Below, piece after piece: positions 53,401-64,000 of a stretch of DNA of 64,000 nucleotides. Position 1 is the stretch's first letter. The number at the start of each line of letters is the position of its first letter. This DNA comes from Haliea sp. Its GTDB lineage: Bacteria; Pseudomonadota; Gammaproteobacteria; Pseudomonadales; Halieaceae. The position numbers and the translations under genes were made by a program. The stretch lies in contig JADJAL010000036.1 in NCBI GenBank assembly GCA_016704305.1, positions 5,793 to 69,792 of the forward strand, given 5' to 3'. The notes below the pieces were generated by a model that worked only from the letters and a program-made list of their open reading frames with translations, was not told the DNA's origin and searched no databases.

Positions 53401-56400
53401 GCAACTCGGGAATCGTGGCGGCGGCCAACGGCGTGACAATTGGCGGTATCAACGTCGCCGTGGGCGGCAGTGGCGGCAGTGGCGGCGCAAGTGGCGATGT
53501 CAATGTGACCAGCCAGGGCGGGATCAGTACCGGCGGCATCCTGTCCAACGCCATTGAGGCACAGAGTATCGCCGGGGGTGGCGGCAAGGCGAAGGGTTCG
53601 ATCACTGCATCGGCGCTGTCGATGGGCAATATCGGCGTATCGGTCGGCGGCTCGGGCGGCGGTGGCGGCAATGCAGGCAAGGTTGCGGTGAGCAGTAATG
53701 GCGCGCTAGCGACGGCGGGCGATTTATCCCATGCCATCGTCGCGCAAAGCCTCGGCGGCGGCGGCGGCGCGGGTGGCTACGCGGCGGAAGGCAGCTTCAC
53801 GGCAGGCGAGGTCTCCGGGCAGCTGAGCGCGGAAGTCGGCGGGCAGGGTGGCAATGGTGGTAGTGCCGGGACGGTCGGGGTGACAACCGAGGGCATGATC
53901 ACGACTACCGGTTATTGGTCCACTGGCATCGTGGCTCAGTCGATCCAGCGGCAGTGGCGGCATCGGCGGCAGCGTCTACAGCGGCAACCTGGCCGCCAGT
54001 TCAGCAGGATCGTTGCAGGCCAACCTCGGCCTGGGCGGCAATGGCGGCAGCGGCGGCGTCGGCGCGGCCGTGCAGATCGATAACGGCGCGGACATCAAGA
54101 CGCAAAGCTACTTCGCCTCGGGTATTCTCGCCCAGTCCATCGGCGGCGATGGCGGCAGCGGCGGCAATGTCTACACGGTGGTTGCCGCCGTCACGCCCGG
54201 CTCGGATATCAACATCAACGGCAGCGTGGGTGGCTTCGGCGGCACAGGCAATCACGCCGGTACCGTGGCGGTCACGAATACGGGCACGATTACCACGCTG
54301 GAAGGCGCGGCCACCGCGATCCATGTCGCCAGTATTGGCGGGGGCGGCGGCCGGGCGGGCAATGCCGCCAATATCAATTTGAATCTCACCGGCGGCGGCA
54401 GCGGATCATCGGTGAACGCCGCCTTCGGCCTGAATGTCGGCGGCTCCGGCGGGGCGGGCGGCGACGGCAATACCGTCACGGTGACCAACCAGGCAGCGCT
54501 CGCCACCAGCGGCGTCAGTGCGAAAGGTATCTTCGCGCAGAGCGTCGGCGGCGGGGGTGGCGACGGCGGCACCGCGTCCAGCGACTCGATTGGCTTCAAT
54601 GGCGTTTGCAAACTCGTTACCGGCGGCAACCAGTATCTGTGCTCAACGGCTGACGCTCCTGACGACGTGACCCAGGTCAGCGCCTCGCTCACCATTGAAA
54701 TCGGCGGCAGCGGCGGTGCGGCCGGTGACGGCGAAAGCGGTAAACGTCGACAACAGCGCCACAATCACCACCACCGGACGCCTGGCGCATGCGATCAAGG
54801 CGCACTCGATCGGCGGCGGTGGCGGTGAGGGCGGCGAAGGCGCATTGGGCATCGCCGGCTGGACGACCAATAAACTGGCGCAGGCGCTGGACTCGCTGGG
54901 CGAGTTGTGGACCAGTATTTCTGATTTCACCAATGTCGGCATCGGCGTGGGCGGCTCCGGCGGCGCGGCCGGAACCGGCGGCGTGGTGACGGTGAATAAC
55001 ACGTCGACGCTCACCACGTCTGGCGATCACGCCTTCGGTATCCACGCCCAGTCGGTCGGCGGCGGCGGTGGGAACGGCGGCGCGGGCAGCACGGGCCTCA
55101 CGCCGAACATCACGGTCGGCGGCGCTGGCAGCGGCGGTGGCGACGGCGGCGATGTCACCGTGCTGGGCTTTGGCCCCATCAGCACCACCGGTCGCGGCGG
55201 CATCGGAATTTTCGCCCAGTCAGTGGGCGGTGGCGGCGGCACGGCCGGTGACGTGGAAATGGGCCTGACCACCGAGCACCTCAACATCGGCGTCGGCGTC
55301 GGCGTACAACGCTCGGCCGGCGCGGGCGGCAACGGCGGCACGGTGAATGTGACCAGCGGCCCCCTCACCACCACCGGCTATGCAGCGCACGGCGTGTTCG
55401 CGCATTCGGTCGGCGGCTCCGGCGGAGTGGCTGGCATCTCCGGCGTGTTTGAAGGCGGTCCGACCAGCTTCGTGGGCAGTGCCGGGGATCAGGGCGATGC
55501 GGGCGCCGTCAGCATCGATGTGGACGGTGTTATCTCGGTGTCGGGAGAGGATGCCCACGCCGTATTCGCACAGTCGGCTTCGGGAAAAACCGCAGGCGAT
55601 ACCAGCGGCGACGTGACCATCAATGTCTATCAGAATACCTCCGCCACCGGCCTCGACGGCCGCGGTATCCTGGCGCAGAGCGCGAGCGTGGACAACGCGC
55701 AAAACGGCGCGATAAAAATCTATGTCGGCCCGTACCAGGGCACCACCGACATCCCCACCGTCACCACGGGCGCGAGCAGCAAAGAAACGCTCTACCTGTG
55801 GGGAGGCGCCAACAATACGATCACCAACGCCGGGACGCTGACGCAGCAAAATGCCAGCAGCTATGTCATCCGCACCGATGCGGTCGCCACGACGACGGTG
55901 GACAACACCGGCACGATCAACGGCTCCATACTCGGCGCCACGGTAGCGAGTGACCCGCTGCGCAGCGCAGGCGGCGTCAACCAGTTTGTGTTCGCGGGGC
56001 CCTCCAGCATCGACGTACACAATCGCCAGGGCGGCAACCTCAACGCCGGGCTGCTGCTCGACGTGCGCAACCTGGACAACCAGGGCACGCTCGCCGTTGG
56101 TGGCAGCAACCAGATCGGCACAACCCGCCTGACGGGGGACCTGCGCCAGAGCGGCGACGGCCGGCTCACGATCGATCTCGATCCGCGCGAGCCACTGGAC
56201 AGCGAGCAGGGCGACAGGCTCATCATCGACGGCAGTGCGAACCTCGGCGGCAAAGTGACTGTCAACCTGCTCGATACCTGGCAAGCCGTGCCTGGCGAAC
56301 AGTCGTTGGCCATCCTCACTGCCGGTGGTGGCCTGACGCTGGGCGAACAGCCGCTGACCCAATCCGCCGTTGCCCAGTACCAGTTGCAGCAACCGATTTC

Positions 56401-57535
56401 GGGCGAACTCCACCTGACCTATGACATCGACTTCGCCAACGCGGGCATCACCGCGCAAACCAACGACAACCAGGATGATATCGCCCGCTACATCCACGGC
56501 ATCTATCTTGCCGGGGCGCTGGATGACGCGGTGGCGCGTGAACTCATCGCGATCGAGGACACGGTGGACTACGCGCAGGTGATGAACAGCCTCGGCGCGG
56601 AGATCGCGGTGGACACCCAGACCACCAGCCTGCTGTCTGGACTTCGCTTTAACGACGCGTTGCTCAGCTGCGCCCAGCGCAGCGGCGACTACCATTATTA
56701 CGATCTGGGCCAGTGCGGCTGGCTGCGCGCGAGCGGCCAGAGCTTCAGCCAGCAGGAGACGGATGACAATCTCGGCTTCGACGAGAACACCTGGCAATTC
56801 GCAGGCGGCGGCCAGATCGACCTGCGCAACGACTGGCACCTCGGCGGCGCGCTCTCCTACGAGCGCAGCAACCTCGATGCCGACGACAGCAACGCCCGCA
56901 GCGACGGCGACCGCTTCCAGATCGGCGTATCCACCAAGCGCCGCTTCCATGCGACCGAGCTGTCCGGATCACTCGCCACGAGTTACGGCAGCTTCGATAT
57001 CAACCGCAGCCCCGCGCCCGGCGTCAGCCTCGACGGCAACCAGGACCTGTGGCTGTACTCCGGGCAATTGCGCGCGGCGCAACTGTTCGAGCACCAGCGC
57101 TGGAGCATCAAGCCGCGCATCGATCTCGGCGTGGATTATCTGTCCACGGACGGTTTCAACGAGGGCGGCAACAGCGATGTCCGCCTGCTCGTGGACGGCG
57201 ACGACAACACCTACGTCCACGTGCAGCCAGCCGTCGATGTCGCCACGGAATTCGACACCGAGGATGGCATGCTGATACGTCCAAGATTCACCCTTGGCAT
57301 CACGCAATTCCTCGGCGGTGCCGCCCCCGAAGTGACCGGGCGCTTTGCCGGCGCGCCGAACAGCGTAGCCCCGTTCACTGCCAGCACCGACCTCGACAAG
57401 ACCCGCGTCGAAATTGCCGCCGGCGTCGATGTCTTTGCGGTGAACAACCTCGTGGTGCGCGCCGAGGTGTTCGGCAGCGTCTCCGACAACAGCGACAGCT
57501 ACGGGGGTGGGGTGAAGGTAGCGCTGCCGTTTTAG
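50457..57535 (+). CDS. Giant glycine-rich type V autotransporter (two frameshifts)
   Basis: About 2358 residues after correction. The signal peptide ends near PAQS. The passenger (about 45-2000) is extremely Gly-rich, with about twenty copies of a unit of 45-60 residues built as TTAG..A.GI.AQSVGGGGG.GG, predicting a long beta-helix. The last 290 residues form an autotransporter barrel (from about SGDYHYYDLGQCGWLRASGQ) ending in ALPF with terminal Phe. The frame shifts near 53944 and at 54734-54736 (extra A); removing one base at each gives a single uninterrupted frame of 2359 codons. AGGAGA precedes ATG 50457. Likely surface adhesin or biofilm matrix protein. Confidence 0.87.
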
Positions 57536-57661
57536 GGAGTTGCTTCTCGCTACAGATGTGCCATTCTCCAAGGCGCACGGAGAGTCTGAGAGGAGAGCCG
57601 GACCTGGCGCTAAATACGCTCAGGGATCGCTGATCCATCCGGATGCGCAGCAGGAGTTGAT

Positions 57662-59300
57662 ATGTCTCTTAAGCAACTTCCGAAAGACCAACAGCAAGAG
57701 TTCGAAAGCACCGGGAAGATCAGTAGCCCGGAGTTCCTGGCCTCCGCCAGCCATGACGTCCGCGATCTACCTTACAATCCCTACGACTACCAGAAACTGC
57801 TTGCGAATGGCGTAATCGGTACGGTGCCGAAGGCAGCCCTTGGTACTCGCGTCGCGATCATAGGCGCAGGTGCGTCAGGACTCTGCGCTGCCTACGAACT
57901 GATGAAGGTAGGCTTGGTGCCGGTCATCTACGAAGCGTCAGGCCGTATCGGTGGACGAATATACTCCTGTCCCATAAAGAGTGATCCTTCCAGCGTCCTT
58001 GAGTTGGGCGCCATGCGGGTACCGAAGGAACAGGAAGTTTTCGCCTTCTACCAGAAAGCGTTCAACATCGATACCGGCCCCTTCCCCAACCCCGGCTCCG
58101 TCGACACGATGCTGTGGTGGCAGGACACACAGTATCGCTGGAGCTCTGGCACCCCGCCGCCACCGGTGATCGGCAATATCACAGCGAAGTTCGTTGCCTT
58201 CCTGCGGGATGCAATGACGCAGGCAGGTGCCTCCGCCAACGACGGTCACGTTGAAAAGGGCGTTATTTGGGAGAACCTCGTGAAGCGGTTCGAGAACTCG
58301 AACCTCCTCAGCGCGCTCACCAGCACCGAAAGCTGGAGCTATGATGAATTGAATATCCTCGGCATTTTTGGCCTTGGAACCGGCGGCCTTTCCGCTCAGC
58401 TCCAGGTGGCGTCACTCGAAATGTTCCGCGCCGTCATCGGCATGTGGATAACCGACCAGCTGATCTACGGTAATGACTACGGGGTAGGTCTGGAGTCGCT
58501 GACCAACACTTTTTGGCGCAAGGAAATCACCACACCTGGCGGAGTCACCAGCGTCCAGAAAATGCAGGACAGGGAACGCTGCCGGCCGGGAGTCGTCGCC
58601 ATACAGTCCACCGCAAGCAGGAAGGGCGTGGTGGTAGTGGACGCAGACGGCAACAGCGAGACATTCGCCGCGGCGATTCTAACGTGCACCACGCGCGCGG
58701 CGCAGCTGGGCATCAAAATCGACGATTCGCTGCTTTCCACTGATGCCTGGGGCGCTGCGCCGCATTCACTACATGAGTTCGACCAAGATCATGTGCAGCT
58801 CCGAGACGAAATTCTGGAAGGAAGAAAACCTCCCGGTAGTGACACTCACCGACCGTCCGACAAGGGCAACCTACTTTATGGATTACGGTGAACACGCCAC
58901 GGGAGGGTCCCTGCTGCTGTCCTACACATGGGGAGACGATTCCGACAAACTGATGGCGATGTCCGAGAATCAGCTGCGCGCCATGTGTGGGAATGTGCTT
59001 GGCGAGCTCTACGGCCCGGCCTTCAGCCAGCAGAAACTGTCGGACTTTCGGGTCATCTCATGGCAACAGGAGCCTGGTTACAATGGTGCCTTCCGCTTGG
59101 GTTACGCAGGTCAATACCATGACCAGAATGCGCTGTTCAATCAGTCTCGCGCCAGCGTTGCGGGGGGCAGCAGGGATGGCCTGTTCCTTGCCGGAGAGGG
59201 TGTGTCCTGGGAAGGTGGCTGGATCGATGGTGGGCTGCAGACTGGGCTGGATGCGTCTTGCTGCACGATTCGCCTTCTGGGGGGGACGATCAATGCATGA
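57662..59300 (+). CDS. Flavin-containing amine oxidase family protein (frameshifted)
   Basis: FAD enzyme of the monoamine/L-amino acid oxidase family, related to tryptophan 2-monooxygenase. 545 residues after correction. The dinucleotide motif VAIIGAGASGLCAAYEL lies near residue 63 and the GG doublet in EASGRIGGRIYS near residue 90. The C-terminal FAD motif LFLAGEGVSWEGGWIDGGLQTG is found only in the second frame. The G run 58749-58752 has one base too many; removing it joins DAW to ALRRIHYMSSTK. No signal peptide. It lies 126 bases after the autotransporter and 37 bases before the cyclase-like gene. Substrate unknown. Confidence 0.83.
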
Positions 59301-59337
59301 TCGAAGTCTCGCCGTGGGAGTAACCGGATGATTAGCT

Positions 59338-62319
59338 ATGCCCATAAACAGGGACAGGCCCTCCATGACTGTTGATCCGACACTCTGCGCGGGCTGCGGC
59401 GCGGTGCTGCCCTCCCTCGCAAACTTCTGCCCGGGCTGCGGGCGCAAGGTCGATACGCCAGCGGCAACTTCCCCGCCTGAGAAGATGTCAGGCCCTGAGA
59501 AGATGCTCGCCTCGACTGCCACAGGCGAGCGTCGCCAGATCACGGTAATGTTCTGCGACCTGGTCGATTCCACGGCACTATCGGATCGGTTGGATCCGGA
59601 GGATGAGCGAGAAAGCTCGGATCCAATCCGCGTTCGCATCGGCGTGCACACTGGGCCCGTTGTGGTCGACGCAGCGCATGTCGGTGACCGCCAGGACAGG
59701 CTCGCCTGGGGTGTGACCATCAACGTCACCAGCCGTATCGAGGCCGTGGCACCCGAGGGTACTTGCGTCATCAGCGACGCCACGCGCAAACTCGTGGAAG
59801 GTCTGTTCGAGTTGAAACCCCTTGGCCTGAAGGAACTCAAGGGCGTCGACCAGCCGATCGCGGTGTACCAGGTCCTTGCACCGATAACCCCCCATCATCG
59901 TCGCCGCGACACCAACGGTCACCGCTTGCCCGGCTTCATCGGTCGCCGGACCGAGCGGGACCATCTGCTCCTGCTGTGGAAAGAATCCATTGGTGGGCAC
60001 GGTCATGCGGTGCGTATCACCGGCGAACCGGGGATTGGCAAGTCTCGCTTGGTACAAAGCCTGAGGGAGGAGTTGCAGGAGCCCTATGGGTGGCTGGAGA
60101 TTCATTGCTCGCCCTACCACAGTTTTAGTCCGTTCTTCCCGGTGATTGAAGCGATACGCCACGCGCTCGGGTTCCGCGCGGGAGACCGCGCCGAAGACCA
60201 GTTGGGCGCACTCGACAGGGCAATCGCCCACATGGCGATCGCAGGTGACGATCAGGAGACACGAAGGCTGATGGCAACGCTGCTGGCGATCCCACTGCCG
60301 GAAGGGTCACCCACCGCCGCCGGTGACTCTGAGTTGCTCCGCAAGAAGACCATGCGGTATCTCTGCGCATGGATACAGACGGTCTCGATACAGCGGCCAA
60401 TTGTTCTGCTGGTTGAGGATCTGCAATGGATCGACGCATCGACGCTCGAATTGCTGGGCTTACTGGGTGAGAGTATCCCGCAGTCGCGTATTCTGGCCAT
60501 CGTCACCCATCGTAGCGGCTTCACGCCCAGCTCGTCCTACTGTGTGAATCTGCCAGAGCTGCGGCTCACAGCGCTCAGCCCGGCAGACATTGCCGATATC
60601 GTGCGCGACGTCATAGGTGGCGAGGACTTATCCGATGCGGTACTGGAAGATCTCGTCGAACGCAGTGACGGCGTACCACTGTATGCCGAGCAGTTTGCGC
60701 GCAGCGTGCTCGAAGCGGGTGACCATACCGAAGTCGCCGACACGGAAGTGCGGATTCCCGCCACGCTGCAAGACTCTCTCACCGCTCGCCTCGACCGCCT
60801 GGGCGATGCAAGAGGCGTGGCACAGCACGCTGCTGTACTTGGGCGCCGCTTCAGGCTTGATCACCTGGCTGCACTCTCGCCAGTAGGGAGCAAGGCACTG
60901 TCACATAGTCTCGAAAAACTGGTCGCTGCACAATTGCTGCAACCGGTCGAGGGTGCAGAGCATGAAAGCTTCTACTTCAAGCACGCGCTGTTCCAGCAAG
61001 CGGCGTACGACTCGCTGCTCCGGCGCAAGCGGCGTGAACTGCACACCCGCATTGTCCGCGTTCTGGAAGAGCAATTCCCTGCGGGCCTACTGGCTACGCC
61101 AGAGGTGGCTGCACGCCACTGTGAGTCCGGCGGCCTGCAAGAGGAAGCGCTCGGCTACTGGCGTAAAGCCGCGAACCACGCCCACCTGCGCATGGCGCTG
61201 ACCGAGGAGATTGGCCACCTTCGGCGAGCAATATCGATTTTGCTGGAGCACATTCCCGAGAGCAGGGAACGAGACGAACAGGAACTGGAACTGCGACGCG
61301 CCTTGATCGAACAGTTACTCAGCTCTTCCGGTATCGCGTCTACCGAGGTGGAACGGCAATCAGCGCGGGCCAGGGAGCTCTGCGAAAAGCTGGACTCACC
61401 TGACAAACTTTTCATCGCCCTGCTCGTCCGAGGACTCGTGGACCTGGGCCGCGGGCGAAATCGCGCTGCATTGCAACTTTCCCACGAGCTGGTAAATATC
61501 GCCTCCCATATCGACTCGCCGGATCTCAAAGCCCAGTTAGCCCTGCCGCGGGGTGGCGCGTTGGGCATGCTGGGTGATCCAGTCGCGGCACTGCGGGAAC
61601 TGGAGTCAGGTGTCGCTGCTGCGGAGGAAGCCGCCCGGCAGGGAGCGGATCTCCAAGCGATGGTGGGGGTGCGTATCACGTGCATGACCTGGGCGGCCGA
61701 TAACCTCTGGTTGATGGGCTTCCCTGATCGCGCGCTCGATGTCAGTAACCAGGCCCTCGCGGCGTCGCAATCAGACGAAGTCGCACCCCCCGTTCGCGCG
61801 CAGGGCCTTGTGGGTGCGTCCACGATTGCTGTGCTGCGCAAAGAGTCCGAAAAAGCCGCTGCTTACGCGGATCAACTCACTACCCTCTCGGAGCAACATG
61901 ACCTGCCTTTTGGTATCGCGCACGGCGCGATTAGTCGGGGTTGGGCGGAAGCGCGGCAGGGTAATGCCGCCGAAGGCATCCGCGCCATGCAGATGGGACT
62001 GGACCGCCTGGCGGAAGTAGGAACCGGCATGAAGCGCACCTTCTATCTGTGCCTGCTTGCCGAAGCGAGCCTGGACGCAGGTATGCTGGACGTTTGCGAG
62101 ACTGCGCTGCGGGAAGCTTCCAACTATGCACAGGAGTATGAAGAAGTCTTTTATCTCGCGGAGATACAGCGTTTGCGCGGCGCTCTGGCTTACGCCAGGG
62201 GCCACGAAGAACAGGCGAGTCGATATTATGAGCAGGCCATTGAGACCGCAGAGCGACAAGGTGCAAAGATGTTGCAGCAGATGGTTTCTCGCGCATGGTC
62301 TACACTTTCACAGTCTTGA
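59338..62319 (+). CDS. Class III cyclase-like / AAA ATPase / TPR regulator with internally deleted cyclase domain
   Basis: 993-residue multidomain protein. Residues 17-36 form a zinc ribbon (CAGC..CPGC). At 67-115 a class III cyclase domain starts normally (ITVMFCDLVDSTALSDRLDPEDERE) but jumps straight to VRIGVHTGPVVV. The roughly 60-70 residues between, including the YxGDG second metal Asp, are missing in frame. The rest of the cyclase fold (WGVTINVTSRIE, GLKELKG) is present. An AAA/STAND ATPase follows (GEPGIGKSR near 222, LLVEDLQWID near 350), then TPR-like helical repeats to the end. Family members are cyclase-coupled regulators; this one is probably catalytically dead. Confidence 0.85.
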   Translation: MPINRDRPSMTVDPTLCAGCGAVLPSLANFCPGCGRKVDTPAATSPPEKMSGPEKMLASTATGERRQITVMFCDLVDSTALSDRLDPEDERESSDPIRVRIGVHTGPVVVDAAHVGDRQDRLAWGVTINVTSRIEAVAPEGTCVISDATRKLVEGLFELKPLGLKELKGVDQPIAVYQVLAPITPHHRRRDTNGHRLPGFIGRRTERDHLLLLWKESIGGHGHAVRITGEPGIGKSRLVQSLREELQEPYGWLEIHCSPYHSFSPFFPVIEAIRHALGFRAGDRAEDQLGALDRAIAHMAIAGDDQETRRLMATLLAIPLPEGSPTAAGDSELLRKKTMRYLCAWIQTVSIQRPIVLLVEDLQWIDASTLELLGLLGESIPQSRILAIVTHRSGFTPSSSYCVNLPELRLTALSPADIADIVRDVIGGEDLSDAVLEDLVERSDGVPLYAEQFARSVLEAGDHTEVADTEVRIPATLQDSLTARLDRLGDARGVAQHAAVLGRRFRLDHLAALSPVGSKALSHSLEKLVAAQLLQPVEGAEHESFYFKHALFQQAAYDSLLRRKRRELHTRIVRVLEEQFPAGLLATPEVAARHCESGGLQEEALGYWRKAANHAHLRMALTEEIGHLRRAISILLEHIPESRERDEQELELRRALIEQLLSSSGIASTEVERQSARARELCEKLDSPDKLFIALLVRGLVDLGRGRNRAALQLSHELVNIASHIDSPDLKAQLALPRGGALGMLGDPVAALRELESGVAAAEEAARQGADLQAMVGVRITCMTWAADNLWLMGFPDRALDVSNQALAASQSDEVAPPVRAQGLVGASTIAVLRKESEKAAAYADQLTTLSEQHDLPFGIAHGAISRGWAEARQGNAAEGIRAMQMGLDRLAEVGTGMKRTFYLCLLAEASLDAGMLDVCETALREASNYAQEYEEVFYLAEIQRLRGALAYARGHEEQASRYYEQAIETAERQGAKMLQQMVSRAWSTLSQS

Positions 62320-62385
62320 GCGCAGCGAAGGACAGCAGCACCCGTCGGCAGTGAAGACATACAACCAAACAGAGAGGGGAAGGAC

Positions 62386-62770
62386 ATGGCAGGAATAGAG
62401 GCAATGAATGGTATTGGAAAGCTTTCTCCAGAAGGTGTGACCAAGATCGCCGATGGCTTTCGTGCGCAGACGGACTGACCGATAGCGCGATGGCTGACCT
62501 CAAGAGTCGTTGGGCACTAAATTGCAGGCGCTTTTCAACCTGGATGACGGCGAAGTGAAGATGTTGAATGCAATGCCGCCTGAGAGCGTTGAAACGTTGT
62601 TTCACGTTTGCACCCGCGCTGTCACATCAGGTGGTAAGGTCGAATACGAGCGCATCGAGACCGGCGGACCGAAGATGCAGGTCGGCTATACCGAGCACAT
62701 CGATCACAAGCCTGTGGACGGTGGCCCTCCCAAGTCGGTTGGCCATGCGAAGATAACCTGCTTCAAGTAG
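62386..62770 (+). CDS. Small hypothetical protein (two frameshifts)
   Basis: Starts MAGIEAMNGIGKLSPEGVTK behind an AGGGGAAGGAC site. Adding one base near 62461-62466 and one in the GGG at 62512-62514 links three frames into a single 128-residue product, continuing GLTDSAMADLKSRW, then GTKLQALFNLDDGEVKMLN, and ending GHAKITCFK. It is mostly helical at the start with a beta-rich Gly/Lys end. No signal peptide. It follows the cyclase-like gene by 66 bases. I do not recognise the family; reconstruction is inference. Confidence 0.5.
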
Positions 62771-64000
62771 GCCAAAAATGGATAAGGGGAAGGTGGTGCT
62801 ACGGGTGAGCCCGAATAGCATATGTAAAACGTTGTTTTAAATAAAAAAATTCTATTTCAATTGTTACAAATACCGCCAAAAGTACCGCCAAATCTTTTTG
62901 TTACCGCCCTTTAACTGTCGTCATGCAGCCGAGTTTGTGCAGCCACCAGGCCGTTACCCAGTAGTAAGCATGAGGTGGTGCAGGACCGCATCCACTTCGG
63001 AACTCCCGTCATACCTCCCCAATGACTGTCGAAGAAGTACAACAGTGCATTAAACGCACGGCATCCCGCGCATGGTGGAGCCGGTTGGTCGTAGGCGTGC
63101 TGATCGATGCGGCGGTAGGCTATGGCCAGGGGTAGTGGTGCCGCTGTCGCAAGGCGCTAGGGTTTGATATAGGTAGCCAATAACTGTTGGTGTCACTAGC
63201 GGTTGCAAAAGCGAACCCTGTACTTTATGGAGCAAATAAGACAGGATTCGGTTAATGATCTCCCGGAACTCAATGCAACAAACCTCCCTATCAGACCCCT
63301 CCGCAACAACTAGATATGACTTCTTAGCAGATACCGAGGAATTTAACTTTTTTTTTGCTACGGCACTTTGGAATAAATACCGTTCATATTGTAACTATCA
63401 ATTGGCTTTGCGTCCATTTGGGCCCGATAGAGGCTTCCTTGTCCAGTACCGATGTTTATCGAATATAGGCCCTGGTTCCAAACCCGCCACTAATCCTTGA
63501 TATTGCCAAGGAGATATCCCTAACTGCAACAGCTGTGACGGCTCGAATTCCCGAAGACCCAGTATTTTTGAAGGCCCCGGTTGCCACGTCTGACTTCTCT
63601 CAAAAGTGCCACAGTAGAAGTGATCTGGATGTTTGCCAAAAAGTCAACAACTTACCATTAGAGCGAAACGTCATTGCATAAACATCATACTCGGTAGGAA
63701 ATAATTTTTGTTTCTACGCCAGTACTCAGATTATTTGGAATAGGCCTTCGTTCTGGATCTCATGGAGAGAGGGTAGTTACTTTGCCTCCATGTGAACAGT
63801 TTGTCGCCGTAAGCCACTAGATTCGTGACCGGAGGACCGGCGCAGGCGCATCTTCGTTACTTTGGCTGTGGCTGTCTACTTTGAAAAGTCCATCACGTGA
63901 CACCACGCATACAGTGTTGATTAACATACTCTGCATCAAAAAACCGGTGTAGGCCGATATTTGTTTCCACACAGAGAACACCCAATTAAGGGAAGAGTTG
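62771..64000. other. AT-rich tail without recognisable genes
   Basis: Composition changes sharply after about 62815, from roughly 60 percent GC to visibly AT-rich. Three TACCGCC repeats (62871, 62883, 62902) lie at the border. The longest open frame here (63255-63500) has no ribosome site and no family likeness. No RNA gene or terminator is evident. Confidence 0.5.

Noticed and set aside
50955..53737. Long minus-strand ORFs opposite the autotransporter
   Set aside because: Artefacts of the Gly-codon-rich repeats; composition is Pro/Ala with no domain.
63255..63500. 81-codon ORF in the AT-rich tail
   Set aside because: No ribosome site, no recognisable domain and codon use unlike the rest of the window.

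Overview
The window looks like a chromosomal segment of a GC-rich, aerobic to facultatively anaerobic, probably marine gammaproteobacterium of the Halieaceae/OM60-NOR5 type. This is inferred from gene content: an Mtr-type cytochrome conduit with FNR-like sites, a PEP-CTERM protein with a sigma-54 promoter, many acyl-CoA dehydrogenases, a wax-ester synthase, and a LitR/BLUF/photolyase light cluster. No rRNA, tRNA, CRISPR array, transposase or complete prophage was found.

Layout. 1-6266 (minus strand) is an extracellular electron transfer operon: UbiA-type prenyltransferase, CymA-like tetraheme quinol dehydrogenase, MtrA-like decaheme cytochrome, MtrB-like barrel, and the N-terminal part of an MtrC/OmcA decaheme lipoprotein that runs off the window. 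A perfect FNR-type palindrome precedes mtrA and a near-perfect one precedes cymA. 6456-10600 carries a small unknown protein, a lipase-like hydrolase, a GlpE rhodanese, a P450 and a MAPEG protein. 10841-18279 is a sulfate acquisition locus: a sigma-54 activator diverges from oscA, an OprO/P-type porin, sbp, cysT, cysW and cysA, with a textbook -24/-12 promoter in front of oscA. 18464-19414 is a diguanylate cyclase whose N-terminus matches the plant ETR1 ethylene-binding domain at all seven ligand/copper residues checked.

19794-24251 holds lipoproteins, a DUF1398 protein, a YVTN propeller, a secreted esterase and a YvlD-like membrane protein. It is followed by odd G/C runs and what looks like a cysA 3' remnant. 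24465-34232 is a lipid block: three acyl-CoA dehydrogenases, a GST, two tandem ABC1/AarF kinases, a WS/DGAT and an MFS carrier. 34713-41804 has an M19-like lipoprotein, a serine hydrolase, a propeller lipoprotein, a sulfotransferase and an SPFH/NfeD pair. 42014-42697 is a PEP-CTERM protein behind a sigma-54 promoter. 42758-49621 is a light-response cluster: group-2 sigma factor, MerR/LitR-like regulator, FolE, BLUF, Fe-S photolyase, SDR and a truncated DUF3429-like protein. Dps follows, then a very large glycine-rich autotransporter (50457-57535), a flavin amine oxidase, and a cyclase/AAA/TPR protein whose cyclase domain is internally deleted. From about 62.8 kb the sequence turns AT-rich and appears non-coding.

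At least ten genes are broken by single-base indels, mostly in short homopolymers, while both halves remain clearly conserved. These look more like sequencing or assembly errors than pseudogenes, so the genes are annotated across the shift.
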